In this document: piece after piece, positions 52,322-60,365 of the stretch
How positions within the stretch are numbered: the first letter of the stretch is position 1
Layout: every line of letters starts with the position of its first letter
NCBI RefSeq assembly: GCF_002394865.1
Contig: NZ_DGUZ01000017.1
Location: 310,001-374,000, forward strand
DNA: 64,000 nucleotides
DNA from: Fibrobacter sp. UBA4297
GTDB lineage: Bacteria > Fibrobacterota > Fibrobacteria > Fibrobacterales > Fibrobacteraceae
Reading direction: 5' to 3'
Notes under the pieces: generated by a model
Database searches by the model: none
Told to the model about the DNA's origin: nothing
The model's input: the letters and a program-made list of their open reading frames with translations, nothing else
Position numbers and translations under genes: made by a program

Positions 52322-54243
52322 AAGATTCAAATAGTTTAGGGCAGTTGCTGGTTCGCGTTAACCTGATTAACGAAGATCAGTTAAAGTACGCCGAAGACGA
52401 AGTTAAGTTTTGGACGCAAAAAGGCAAGAAGCTGACTCTTGCCCAGGTTCTTGTGAAGGCGGGGATGGTCTCGCAGGAACAGCTGACCGATATTCTCGGT
52501 GTGCAAATGCAGAGCGTCACCAAAAAACGTATTGGTGAAATGCTTTTGGACCAGGGCTTTATTACTCAGGAACAGTTGAACGAGGCTCTTGAAAAGCAAA
52601 AGACTGCTGGCGGCAAGCGCTTGGGTCGTGTGCTTATCGATATGGGCTTTATCGACGAGAAAAAGCTCACCGACATTCTTTGTTGCCAGTTCGAGGTTCC
52701 GTACGTCAAGCTCGATGCCATTAAGCTTGATGAAAAGGTTTATGAATTTATCCCCGAAGACCAGTGCCGTGCGAACAAGATTGTTCCGCTTTATGTGTCT
52801 AAAGATGCCCGCCAGGCTCTCGTGGTTGCGATGGCGGACCCGACGAATGTGCGCCTCAGGGACTCCATCAAGTTTAAGGTCAAGCGCCATGTCGATGTGG
52901 TCATGGCGTCTGAACAGGACATCAAGAAGACTATCGATATCCTTTTTGCGGGCCACGGCCCTGCCGAAGAATCCCTGGCCGAACTTATTGGCGGTTCTAA
53001 CGAAGATGAACTTGAAACGGTCGAACGCGGTAGTAGTGCAAGTGATGAACCGGAACTGACCGACGAAGAAGGCCGCCAGGTCGTGAAGATTGTGACGACC
53101 TTGATTCACGAAGCGATTGCACGTCACGCCTCCGATATTCACCTTGAACCGCAAGAGACGTTCCTCAAGTTGCGTTACCGTATTGATGGTGACTTGCAGG
53201 TGATGTCTCCGATTCCGGCACGTTTGATGCCACAGATTCTTTCGCGTATCAAGCTTTTGTCCAAGATGGACATTGCAGAAAAGCGTAAGCCGTTGGACGG
53301 ACGTTTCACAGTGCGTTACAAGGGATCCGAAGTGGACCTTCGTGTGAGCTCGTTCCCGATTTCTTTGCGTAAGCGCGGCGTCTGCGAAAAGATCGTTATG
53401 CGTATTTTGGACCCGAATTCGGGTCAGTTCCCGCTACGTGAAATGGGCTTTGACGCCCGTGTGCTCAAGCAGTTTATCGATGCGATTAATGCCCCGAACG
53501 GCATTGTGCTCGTTACCGGTCCTACGGGTTCCGGTAAGTCTACGACGCTTTACGCATCTATTCGAGAAATTTTGGATTCCACGATCAACATCTCGACGAT
53601 GGAAGACCCGGTGGAATTGAATATTGACGGTGTGAACCAAGGTCAGATTAACAATGCCGCTGGCTTTACCTTTGCGGCGGGCATTCGTGCCTTGCTCCGT
53701 CAGGACCCGGACGTTATCATGATCGGTGAAATGCGTGACCAGGAGACCTCGACGATGGCTATCGAAGCTGCTTTGACGGGTCACTTGGTCTTCAGTACGC
53801 TCCATACAAACGACGCTGCTGGTGCTTTTCCTCGTTTGCTCGAAATGGGACTGGAACCGTTCCTTGTGTCTACCGCAATTAAGGGGGTGTTGGCTCAGCG
53901 CCTTGTGCGCCGCATTTGTAAGAACTGTAAGGAGCCGGTCGAAATCTCGCAGGAACTTCGCGATGAACTCCACCTCTCGCCGGATATGCAGTTCTACCAT
54001 GGCCGCGGTTGTGAAAAGTGCGATGGTTCGGGCTTCAAGGGCCGTTGCGGTATTTACGAGTTCCTCGTGCCGAACGAAGCTGTGCGTAACCTCGTGATCA
54101 AGCGCGCATCCGGTGACGAAATCAAACGCGAGGCCATCAAGTCTTGCGAAATGATTACGCTCCGTATGGACGGCATCAACAAGGCGCTCCAGGGCCAGAC
54201 CACGTTGGAACAGGCCATCGGCGCATCTACTGCGGATGAATAG
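52318..54243 (+). CDS. type IV pilus/type II secretion assembly ATPase (PilB/GspE)
   Basis: This roughly 641-residue ATPase has two N-terminal MshEN-like segments (LGQLLVRVNLINEDQLKYA, then IGEMLLDQGFITQEQLNEAL). The T2SSE motor domain has Walker A GPTGSGKST and Walker B DPDVIMIGEMRDQET. It also has the zinc-binding CKNCKEP and CEKCDGSGFKGRCG. It would drive pilus extension or secretion from the cytoplasmic side. ATG at 52318 overlaps the thiL stop; an in-frame ATG 12 bases upstream is also possible. PilM- and PilN-like genes are at 60883-62780. Confidence 0.9.
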   Translation: MKDSNSLGQLLVRVNLINEDQLKYAEDEVKFWTQKGKKLTLAQVLVKAGMVSQEQLTDILGVQMQSVTKKRIGEMLLDQGFITQEQLNEALEKQKTAGGKRLGRVLIDMGFIDEKKLTDILCCQFEVPYVKLDAIKLDEKVYEFIPEDQCRANKIVPLYVSKDARQALVVAMADPTNVRLRDSIKFKVKRHVDVVMASEQDIKKTIDILFAGHGPAEESLAELIGGSNEDELETVERGSSASDEPELTDEEGRQVVKIVTTLIHEAIARHASDIHLEPQETFLKLRYRIDGDLQVMSPIPARLMPQILSRIKLLSKMDIAEKRKPLDGRFTVRYKGSEVDLRVSSFPISLRKRGVCEKIVMRILDPNSGQFPLREMGFDARVLKQFIDAINAPNGIVLVTGPTGSGKSTTLYASIREILDSTINISTMEDPVELNIDGVNQGQINNAAGFTFAAGIRALLRQDPDVIMIGEMRDQETSTMAIEAALTGHLVFSTLHTNDAAGAFPRLLEMGLEPFLVSTAIKGVLAQRLVRRICKNCKEPVEISQELRDELHLSPDMQFYHGRGCEKCDGSGFKGRCGIYEFLVPNEAVRNLVIKRASGDEIKREAIKSCEMITLRMDGINKALQGQTTLEQAIGASTADE

Positions 54244-54281
54244 TCGCTAGGTTATAGGAGGCTGGTTGTAGGTCTTAGGAA
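54240..54281. repeat. heptad-period repeat, locus 10, TAG arm
   Basis: Six units (ATAGTCG, CTAGGTT, ATAGGAG, GCTGGTT, GTAGGTC, TTAGGAA). The TAG of the first is the stop codon of the ATPase gene. Confidence 0.85.
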
Positions 54282-54313
54282 ATATTACGTTGTTATCTCG
54301 GACTTTTCGTCCT

Positions 54314-54341
54314 GTCATGCCCGACTTGATCGGGCATCTCC
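54314..54341. repeat. palindromic GTCATGCCCGA...TCGGGCATCTCC repeat
   Basis: A hairpin followed by TATTTTTG that may end the ATPase message. It lies between the two heptad arms. Confidence 0.6.
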
Positions 54342-54361
54342 TATTTTTGTAAGAGTCTAAA

Positions 54362-54466
54362 CTAATAACCAACGACTAATAACTAATGACCATTGACCAA
54401 TAACCAATAACCATTGGCTATTTCCTAATGCCTAACCCCTAAAACCTACAACCTATTTTCTATATT
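54362..54466. repeat. heptad-period repeat, locus 10, CTA arm
   Basis: Fifteen consecutive 7-bp units keep phase over 105 bases (CTAATAA, CCAACGA, CTAATAA and on to CTATTTT, CTATATT), almost all starting CTA or CCA. This is the longest array in the window and the clearest example of the family. Confidence 0.9.
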
Positions 54467-54496
54467 GCACATCTGTATATCGACTAGGAGTGCTAG

Positions 54497-57040
54497 ATGG
54501 ACGATTTCGTAGAATGCAATGTTGTTGATGATAGTGTTTTAGACAAGGAATTGAACCCGGAACAGGCCGCAGCCGCGAAGAAAATTAACGGCCCGATGCT
54601 GATTTTGGCCGGTGCAGGTTCTGGAAAGACGCGTTGCATTACTTACAAGATTGCTCATTTGGTTTCGTACCACAAAGTTGATTCCAATCGCGTGCTGGCG
54701 GTAACCTTTACGAACAAGGCCGCCCGCGAAATGAAGGACCGTATCCAGAAACTTTTGAATTGCCGTAAGTCGTTCAATTGGATGGGCACGTTCCACTCTG
54801 TTTGCCTTAAGCTTCTGAAGCTCTGTCTGGCGAAGGAATCGGTCATCAAGGCACTTGGCGGCAAGTGGTTCGATGCGAATTTCTCGATTTATGATGACGA
54901 CGATCAGAAGCGCATCCTCAAGGAAATCTTGAAGGATGATCTGGGCGATGATTACGATGTTGCAGAACTGAAAAAGGTGCACGGCGCAATTTCCCGTTTC
55001 AAGAATACGGTTTTGTACAAAGGTGATAAGGCTACCTTGCAGACTCCGGACGTGGCGACCATGAATGCGGAATTTGCCGACCAGGAGCGCTATGCTCGTT
55101 ACTACGAAGCTTATCAGAAAAAGCTTGCGGAATCGAATGCGATGGACTTCGACGACTTGCTGTTCAATACGGTTCGCATGTTGCAGATGGTGCCGAATCT
55201 GGCGGAACAGCTGAGACAACGATTCCAGTACGTTGTCGTGGACGAATACCAGGACACAAACGACGTCCAGTATGAACTTTTGAAGTTGCTCATCAACAGG
55301 GATACGAAAAACGTAACGGTGGTGGGCGATGACGACCAGAGTATTTACGGCTGGCGTGGCGCAAACATCAAGATTATTCGCAATTTCCACCGCGATTTTG
55401 CTCCGGTGACGATTGTAAAGCTCGAACGCAATTACCGCTCGACCGCAAACATTGTTAAAGGCGCAGGTTCTGTGATTGCGCATAACATCCGCCCAGCAGA
55501 AATGCAGAAGAACGTGTTTTCCAAGGAAGAAGCGGGCGAGCTCATTCATGTTCGCTATTTCGAAGACGACCGTTCTGAAGCCTCGAACATTGCTAAGACG
55601 ATTGCGCAGGCGGGTCCTGATTTTTATGCAAAGACGGCTGTTTTCTACCGCACGAACGCCCAGTCGCGTGTGCTCGAAAAGGCGCTCAACGACCTGCGCA
55701 TCCCGTCGGTAATTTTTGGCGGAACAAGATTCTGGGACCGCAAGGAAATCAAGGATGTGCTTGCCTACTTGCGTGTGCTCGCCAACGAGAAAGACGATGC
55801 CGCTTACTTGCGTGTGATTAACACTCCGCCGCGTGCCATCGGCAAGACGACAGTCGAAGGCGTGCTCGCCAAGGTGAAAGCGGGCGAGGGTTCGTTCTGG
55901 GACAATCTTTTGGCTGAGGCGAACGGCACCGGTCGCGGCGCTCCGAAGCTCAAGGTTTTTACGGATCTTGTGACGAACTGGAAAAACATGATGACTTCTG
56001 GCGAGTATCCGCTCCCGATTCTTGCAGAACATATCATCAACGATACGGGCTATAAGGATTTCTTGCGCAAGGAAGACGAAATCACGGCTGACGAACGCAT
56101 TGCGAACTTGGACGAAATGATTAACGCTATCCGCGAATTTGACGAAGAACATCCGGGTGCAACGCTCGATGCGTTCTTGCAGGATATTTCGCTTTTGACG
56201 GATGGCGACAAGAAGGTCGATACGTCGAAGGGCCTTGTGACGCTCATGACAATCCACATGGCGAAGGGCTTGGAATTTAATACGGTTCATTTGGCGGGCT
56301 GCGATGATGAAATCTTCCCGCTCGTGCGTGGAACTTCTATGCTCTCGATGGCAGAAATCAACGAGCAGATGGAAGAAGAACGCCGCCTGTTCTATGTGGG
56401 TTGCACCCGTGCTGAAAAGAAACTTTATCTGTACCATGCCGAACGCAGGTTCTTCCAAGGAAACATTAGACCGTTTGCGCCGTCGCGATTCCTCAAGGAA
56501 CTGGATCCGTCTGTTGTCGACTTTACGCCGTGCCTGAATACGCGACCGGGCGTGCCTGACTTTGTCGGCAATACGCGCTCTAAGCCGTCTTACGGTTCGT
56601 TCGGCTCGTCGAGTTATGGTTCTCGTCCGTCTTATGGAAACTCTGGCTCGGGCAATTCCTATGGAAATTCTTATGGAAACCGCTCGTTTGGCGGTGCCTC
56701 CCACGGCAGTAGCTTTGGTGGCTCCCGCAGCGGTTTTGGCGGGTCTTCGTTTGGCTCTCGTCCGGCGCCTGTTCCGGCGTCCATCAAGAAGAACGATAAG
56801 CACATTGTTTACCGCAATCCGGTGAAGGTTGTAAAGGCTCCTGCTCCGTCTGGTCCGATAATCGAGTACGACAATCCGTATCACGAAGGCGCACGCGTTC
56901 GCCATTCCAGGTATGGGACGGGTGTGATTATGAAGGTTTACGGCAGTGGCGATAATGCCCGCGTCGATGTGCGCTTCGATCGCGAGAACATGAACCGCAC
57001 TATCATCCTCAAATACGCTGCGTTGGAAGTGATTGGATAG
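54497..57040 (+). CDS. UvrD/PcrA-type superfamily-1 DNA helicase
   Basis: This 847-residue protein has the SF1 helicase motifs in order: Q-motif LNPEQAAAAKK, Walker A LAGAGSGKTRC, VVVDEYQDTNDVQYE, GDDDQSIYGWRGA, ERNYRST, LMTIHMAKGLEF and YVGCTRAEKKLYLYHAERR. It unwinds DNA 3' to 5' in repair and replication restart. Between the helicase core and a C-terminal PcrA-like tail (HSRYGTGVIMKVYG) lies a low-complexity stretch of roughly 65 residues made mostly of Gly, Ser, Tyr, Phe, Asn and Arg. Such a linker is unusual for this family. The length is otherwise normal. Confidence 0.9.
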   Translation: MDDFVECNVVDDSVLDKELNPEQAAAAKKINGPMLILAGAGSGKTRCITYKIAHLVSYHKVDSNRVLAVTFTNKAAREMKDRIQKLLNCRKSFNWMGTFHSVCLKLLKLCLAKESVIKALGGKWFDANFSIYDDDDQKRILKEILKDDLGDDYDVAELKKVHGAISRFKNTVLYKGDKATLQTPDVATMNAEFADQERYARYYEAYQKKLAESNAMDFDDLLFNTVRMLQMVPNLAEQLRQRFQYVVVDEYQDTNDVQYELLKLLINRDTKNVTVVGDDDQSIYGWRGANIKIIRNFHRDFAPVTIVKLERNYRSTANIVKGAGSVIAHNIRPAEMQKNVFSKEEAGELIHVRYFEDDRSEASNIAKTIAQAGPDFYAKTAVFYRTNAQSRVLEKALNDLRIPSVIFGGTRFWDRKEIKDVLAYLRVLANEKDDAAYLRVINTPPRAIGKTTVEGVLAKVKAGEGSFWDNLLAEANGTGRGAPKLKVFTDLVTNWKNMMTSGEYPLPILAEHIINDTGYKDFLRKEDEITADERIANLDEMINAIREFDEEHPGATLDAFLQDISLLTDGDKKVDTSKGLVTLMTIHMAKGLEFNTVHLAGCDDEIFPLVRGTSMLSMAEINEQMEEERRLFYVGCTRAEKKLYLYHAERRFFQGNIRPFAPSRFLKELDPSVVDFTPCLNTRPGVPDFVGNTRSKPSYGSFGSSSYGSRPSYGNSGSGNSYGNSYGNRSFGGASHGSSFGGSRSGFGGSSFGSRPAPVPASIKKNDKHIVYRNPVKVVKAPAPSGPIIEYDNPYHEGARVRHSRYGTGVIMKVYGSGDNARVDVRFDRENMNRTIILKYAALEVIG

Positions 57041-57059
57041 CGGCTCCGCCGCTTTGGGT

Positions 57060-57181
57060 GTCATTCTGGAGGGGCGCAGCCCCCGATAGGATTTGGTCAT
57101 TATCTTTTGCAATGTCATGCCGGACTTGTTCCGGCATCACCTTTCTCGTATCATGTCATGTTGAGCGAATGCGAAACATCC
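57060..57181. repeat. cluster of three GTCAT-type palindromic repeats
   Basis: Three different elements follow each other: 57060-57092 (GTCATTCTGGAG and GATAGGAT outer parts), 57114-57141 (GTCATGCCGGA and TCCGGCATCACC), and 57155-57181 (GTCATGTTGAGCG and GAAACATCC). They fill most of the gap between the helicase gene and the next lipoprotein. Confidence 0.65.
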
Positions 57182-57297
57182 AGAGCATAGTCCTTACATA
57201 TAAATTTTCATAAAAACGCTTGGCGTTGTTTTTGCGATTTTGTAAATGATATTCAGATGTTCTCACGTTTGCAGTGCTGAAAGAATGCGAGGCGAAT

Positions 57298-58065
57298 ATG
57301 AAAATTTTTAAAATGAAAAATTTTTTCATCGCGATTGTCGTCGCAAGTGTTGCCTTTGTACTTTCTGGTTGCAAAGAAGAAAAAAGAGTGACTGAGTCTA
57401 GTCATTTGACTGAAACGAAGGAATTGGCTACATCTCAGAAAAATGAAAAACCTATTTGTTGTTTCAAGGATGATTATAATGTTGTAGAATCTAATGATAA
57501 TGTTGCACATCAAAGGAACTTAAAAAATGATAGTTCCTCTGCAGGTCTAGATAGTAGTTGGTATCGTCGTGGTAAGCCGATACCTAGCTTTGATGAAAAA
57601 AATGAGGCAAGTCGGGATAGAATTCGTCGAAGTAAAGGTATTGCTATTGATTTTGAACAACAGAATCCTATTGTTATGAATTATCCTTCTTGTGTTCAAT
57701 TTGGAGTTAGATGTGCATCTAGGGGCTCTGTTAAGATACCTCCTGTACGTGAAATTGATTTTAAGTATGAAAAGAATGGCTCTCGTACTGCTTCAGATAT
57801 TATGAAAACTATTCGTCTGCGCACTCCAGGCCTTCGCCATATTTATCGTAAACACTTAAAAAAAATGCCGGGATTTCAAGGCCAAATTACCTTAAAATTC
57901 ACAATAATTTCCAGTGGCGAAATTTCTGACATTTCCATCGTTTCCTCTACAACACAAAATCGCGAATTTGACACTGGAATTCAACAATATGTAAGCCGTT
58001 GGATGTTTCATAAAATAAAATCCGGCAAAACAACTGTCACAATTCCGTTGATTTTTACTGAATGA
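57298..58065 (+). CDS. lipoprotein with TonB-C/AgmX-like C-terminal domain
   Basis: This roughly 255-residue protein has a lipoprotein signal (FIAIVVASVAFVLSGC). A polar, probably disordered middle follows. The C-terminal domain resembles TonB-C or AgmX/PglI tails (GLRHIYRKHLKK, GQITLKFTIISSGEISDISIVSS, then FDTGIQQYVSRWMF). Such domains bind outer-membrane or periplasmic partners. The DNA is more AT-rich than that of its neighbours. ATG at 57298 gives a standard signal, and a second ATG at 57313 is possible. No partner genes are adjacent. Confidence 0.65.
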   Translation: MKIFKMKNFFIAIVVASVAFVLSGCKEEKRVTESSHLTETKELATSQKNEKPICCFKDDYNVVESNDNVAHQRNLKNDSSSAGLDSSWYRRGKPIPSFDEKNEASRDRIRRSKGIAIDFEQQNPIVMNYPSCVQFGVRCASRGSVKIPPVREIDFKYEKNGSRTASDIMKTIRLRTPGLRHIYRKHLKKMPGFQGQITLKFTIISSGEISDISIVSSTTQNREFDTGIQQYVSRWMFHKIKSGKTTVTIPLIFTE

Positions 58066-58172
58066 CTTTTGCTTGCAAACGGTTGTTGGCAAAATGGATG
58101 TCAACCAGCCCGACCCCTTGTTTTTCTTGAACTTGTTTGTTAGATTATAGTTAACGGTTCTGATGAACTGTT

Positions 58173-58218
58173 TTTCTTATATCGTTTGCTATATCCTTTC
58201 TTATATCGTTTGCTATAT
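58173..58218. repeat. two perfect 22-bp direct repeats before the Rpn gene
   Basis: The 22 bases at 58173-58194 (beginning TTTCTTATATCG) are repeated exactly at 58197-58218 with two bases between. They lie 33 bases before the rpn start, in the promoter zone, and contain TATAT blocks. They could be tandem operator sites or a promoter duplication. Confidence 0.6.
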
Positions 58219-58250
58219 AAACTTGTCTCTAAAAAAGAGAAAGGATTTTT

Positions 58251-59240
58251 ATGGAAGAAAAACAGGCGGCAAAAAAGCCTCACGATGCTTTTTTCCGTTG
58301 GCTATTTGCAGATGTTAAGCATCTCAGGTATTTGCTTGAACTTGCTGGTAAAATAAATATTGATGTGGGGGAGTTCCTCGCTGCGGTAAATTTGGATACG
58401 CTAGTCCGCATTCCGGATTCGTATTCTGAGGTCTATGAAACGGGTGATGCAGATTTGGCATTCCGTGTTAATGTTCTGACGGGCGCACCCGTGTTTGTGG
58501 GCATCCTTGTGGAACATAAGTCTGGCCGCGATGCCAATATGTTCAATCAACTTGCGCGTTACATGCGTTCCGTGATGAAACGCTTTGACGAGGGGCGCCT
58601 ATTTGACGGCCTCCCGACGATGGCGATGATTTTTTATAACGGACGAGAAAATTGGAATCCGCTTGAATTGCTTGAGAAGGACTATCCTGCGTATTTTCAC
58701 GGCATGGTTTTGCCGTTCCGTTGTGCGTTCGTGAATATGTCGGACATTCCGGACAGCGATTGCCTTGCTTGCGAAAATGTAACGACAGGCTTTGGTATCG
58801 CGGCGATGGCGCACGCTTACGACAAGGATGCTATCCTTCACGTATTTAACCAGTTCAAGCCGAGATTGCGAAAAATGCTAGATAAGGAGTGCTCTTGTTT
58901 GCTCGAAAAAATAAGTCTATATTTATCGGAGTATCTCGGTAAAGAAGTTATGAAGGAGTTGAACATGGCTTTCAAGAGCATTGGACAAAAGTACGGATTC
59001 GTCAGTGCCGGCGATGTTTACCGCCAGGAAATTGCCGATGCGCGCTCCGAAGAACAAGCCAAGGCGCAAAAGCTGATTAACGAAGAACGTCAAAAGGCAG
59101 AAAACGCTAAAGCTGAATTGGCGCAGAATCGAGACGACACAGAAACTGTTCTACGTGAAATGGGAATGTCTGATGAAAAAATTGCTGAAATGCAAGCCAA
59201 ATTAGAGGTTCTTCGTCAAAGCAGACTGTCTCATGGATAA
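58251..59240 (+). CDS. Rpn-family PD-(D/E)XK nuclease (YhgA-like)
   Basis: This 329-residue protein matches the Rpn/YhgA family of recombination-promoting nucleases. It begins KPHDAFFRWLFADVKHLRYLLELA, and the nuclease core reads GDADLAFRV followed by VGILVEHKSG (D, then E-x-K). The C-terminal 90 residues are a charged coiled coil. Related E. coli proteins are DNA endonucleases that can act against phage and are held in check by a small protein made from the gene's own 3' part. The same internal start exists here (58965). GAGAAAGGA precedes the main ATG. Confidence 0.82.
   Translation: MEEKQAAKKPHDAFFRWLFADVKHLRYLLELAGKINIDVGEFLAAVNLDTLVRIPDSYSEVYETGDADLAFRVNVLTGAPVFVGILVEHKSGRDANMFNQLARYMRSVMKRFDEGRLFDGLPTMAMIFYNGRENWNPLELLEKDYPAYFHGMVLPFRCAFVNMSDIPDSDCLACENVTTGFGIAAMAHAYDKDAILHVFNQFKPRLRKMLDKECSCLLEKISLYLSEYLGKEVMKELNMAFKSIGQKYGFVSAGDVYRQEIADARSEEQAKAQKLINEERQKAENAKAELAQNRDDTETVLREMGMSDEKIAEMQAKLEVLRQSRLSHG
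58965..59240 (+). CDS. possible intragenic small protein (RpnS-like antitoxin) inside rpn
   Basis: Within the nuclease gene, AAGGAG (58953-58958) stands six bases before an in-frame ATG (58965), an ideal ribosome-binding layout. Translation from here gives about 91 residues (MAFKSIGQKYGFVSAGDVYR and the coiled-coil tail). In E. coli, Rpn genes make such a C-terminal small protein that blocks the full-length nuclease. That this start is used here is inference from the strong site and the family precedent. Confidence 0.5.
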   Translation: MAFKSIGQKYGFVSAGDVYRQEIADARSEEQAKAQKLINEERQKAENAKAELAQNRDDTETVLREMGMSDEKIAEMQAKLEVLRQSRLSHG

Positions 59241-59324
59241 CTTACTTTGGGTATATCGAGGAACAAATTTTAGCGGAGTAGAAAAAATTTTCTATCTTGC
59301 ATTCCGTAAAATAAGAGGTTTTTT

Positions 59325-59606
59325 ATGCTTGAACGTGAAGAAGTATTGAAGCTTGCGAAGTTGTCTCGCTTGAGCATCGCAGAAGAAGATATTCCGGCAA
59401 TCAAGGGGCACTTGGACAAGATGCTCGACCATCTCGAAGCATTGAAAGCTTTGGACCTTTCGAACGTGGAACCGATGACGGCTGTCGAAAACGGCGCAAC
59501 CATTCTCCGCGAAGATGTGCCGGTGCAGGGCTTTACTCTCGAACAGGCTTTCGCAAATGCTCCGGCGGTTGAAAACGACCACTTCGCCATCCCGAAGGTG
59601 ATGTAG
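59325..59606 (+). CDS. gatC: Asp-tRNA(Asn)/Glu-tRNA(Gln) amidotransferase subunit C
   Basis: This 93-residue protein is the small subunit that stabilises the GatCAB amidotransferase, which makes Gln-tRNA or Asn-tRNA from mischarged precursors. The pattern EEVLKLAKLSRLSIAEED, then LDLSNVEPM and LREDVP is typical, and the length is normal. The gatA and gatB genes are not in the window. It is seven bases upstream of kdsB and probably shares its transcript. Confidence 0.92.
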   Translation: MLEREEVLKLAKLSRLSIAEEDIPAIKGHLDKMLDHLEALKALDLSNVEPMTAVENGATILREDVPVQGFTLEQAFANAPAVENDHFAIPKVM

Positions 59607-59612
59607 TTCGCC

Positions 59613-60365
59613 TTGAACAAGGTTAGTTGCATCGTTCCGGCCCGCATGGGCTCGTCCAGATTCCCGGGGAAACCACTCCTGAAGCTCAACGGCAAGGAGA
59701 TGATTGTCCGTACCATGGAGCGCGCGCTCCTTGCGGATTGCTTTGACCGCATTGTCTGTGCGACGGATAGTTCTGAAATCGAGGCGGTGGTCAAGGCGGC
59801 TGGCTTTGACTGCGTGATGACTGGCGAATGCGCAACTGGTTCTGACCGCGTGGCAGAGGCCGCCAAAAAGCTTGGCCTTGACCTAGTCGTGAATCTCCAG
59901 GGCGATGAGCCTCTCGTTGAACCTTCTGTGCTCCGCGATGTCGCGAAAGACCTCTCGGAACACCCCGACTGCTGGGTGACGGTCGCATGCCCGCTTGACC
60001 CCGCAGAAGCTGAACTCAAGACCGTCGTGAAAGTGCTCGTGCGCGATGGCCTTGCTGTCGACTTTACCCGCGTGGTGCCGACAGCCGAAGCAAGTCGCTG
60101 GTTCCAGCACCAGGGCATTTACGCTTATTCCCGCGAAGCTCGTGACGAGTTTGCGTCGCTCCCGCAGGCGAAGATTGAGCTGGAACGCTCGCTGGAACAG
60201 ATGAGGATTTTAGGGCGTCGCCCCATCCGCATTGTCGAGAGCGTTTATCCGAGCATTTCCGTGGACGTCCCGTCGGACGCAACTCACGTTGAGAATATTT
60301 TGCTAGATCGTTTGCTAAATCCTTTGCTAGATGAACGCTCTCAGAAAGGCAATGAACGCATCTGA
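59613..60365 (+). CDS. kdsB: 3-deoxy-manno-octulosonate cytidylyltransferase
   Basis: This 250-residue enzyme activates Kdo with CTP for LPS core synthesis. The start VPARMGSSRFPGKPL is the nucleotidyltransferase signature, and NLQGDEPLVEP carries the metal-binding Asp. The end of the chain is typical (SVDVPSDATHVENIL). The start is TTG at 59613, the only one that leaves the first strand whole. The 3' end overlaps the next gene by up to 35 bases. Confidence 0.93.
   Translation: MNKVSCIVPARMGSSRFPGKPLLKLNGKEMIVRTMERALLADCFDRIVCATDSSEIEAVVKAAGFDCVMTGECATGSDRVAEAAKKLGLDLVVNLQGDEPLVEPSVLRDVAKDLSEHPDCWVTVACPLDPAEAELKTVVKVLVRDGLAVDFTRVVPTAEASRWFQHQGIYAYSREARDEFASLPQAKIELERSLEQMRILGRRPIRIVESVYPSISVDVPSDATHVENILLDRLLNPLLDERSQKGNERI

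Noticed and set aside
54539..57118. Leftward open frame opposite the helicase gene
   Set aside because: Shadow of the helicase gene. The product is rich in Arg and His with no motifs.
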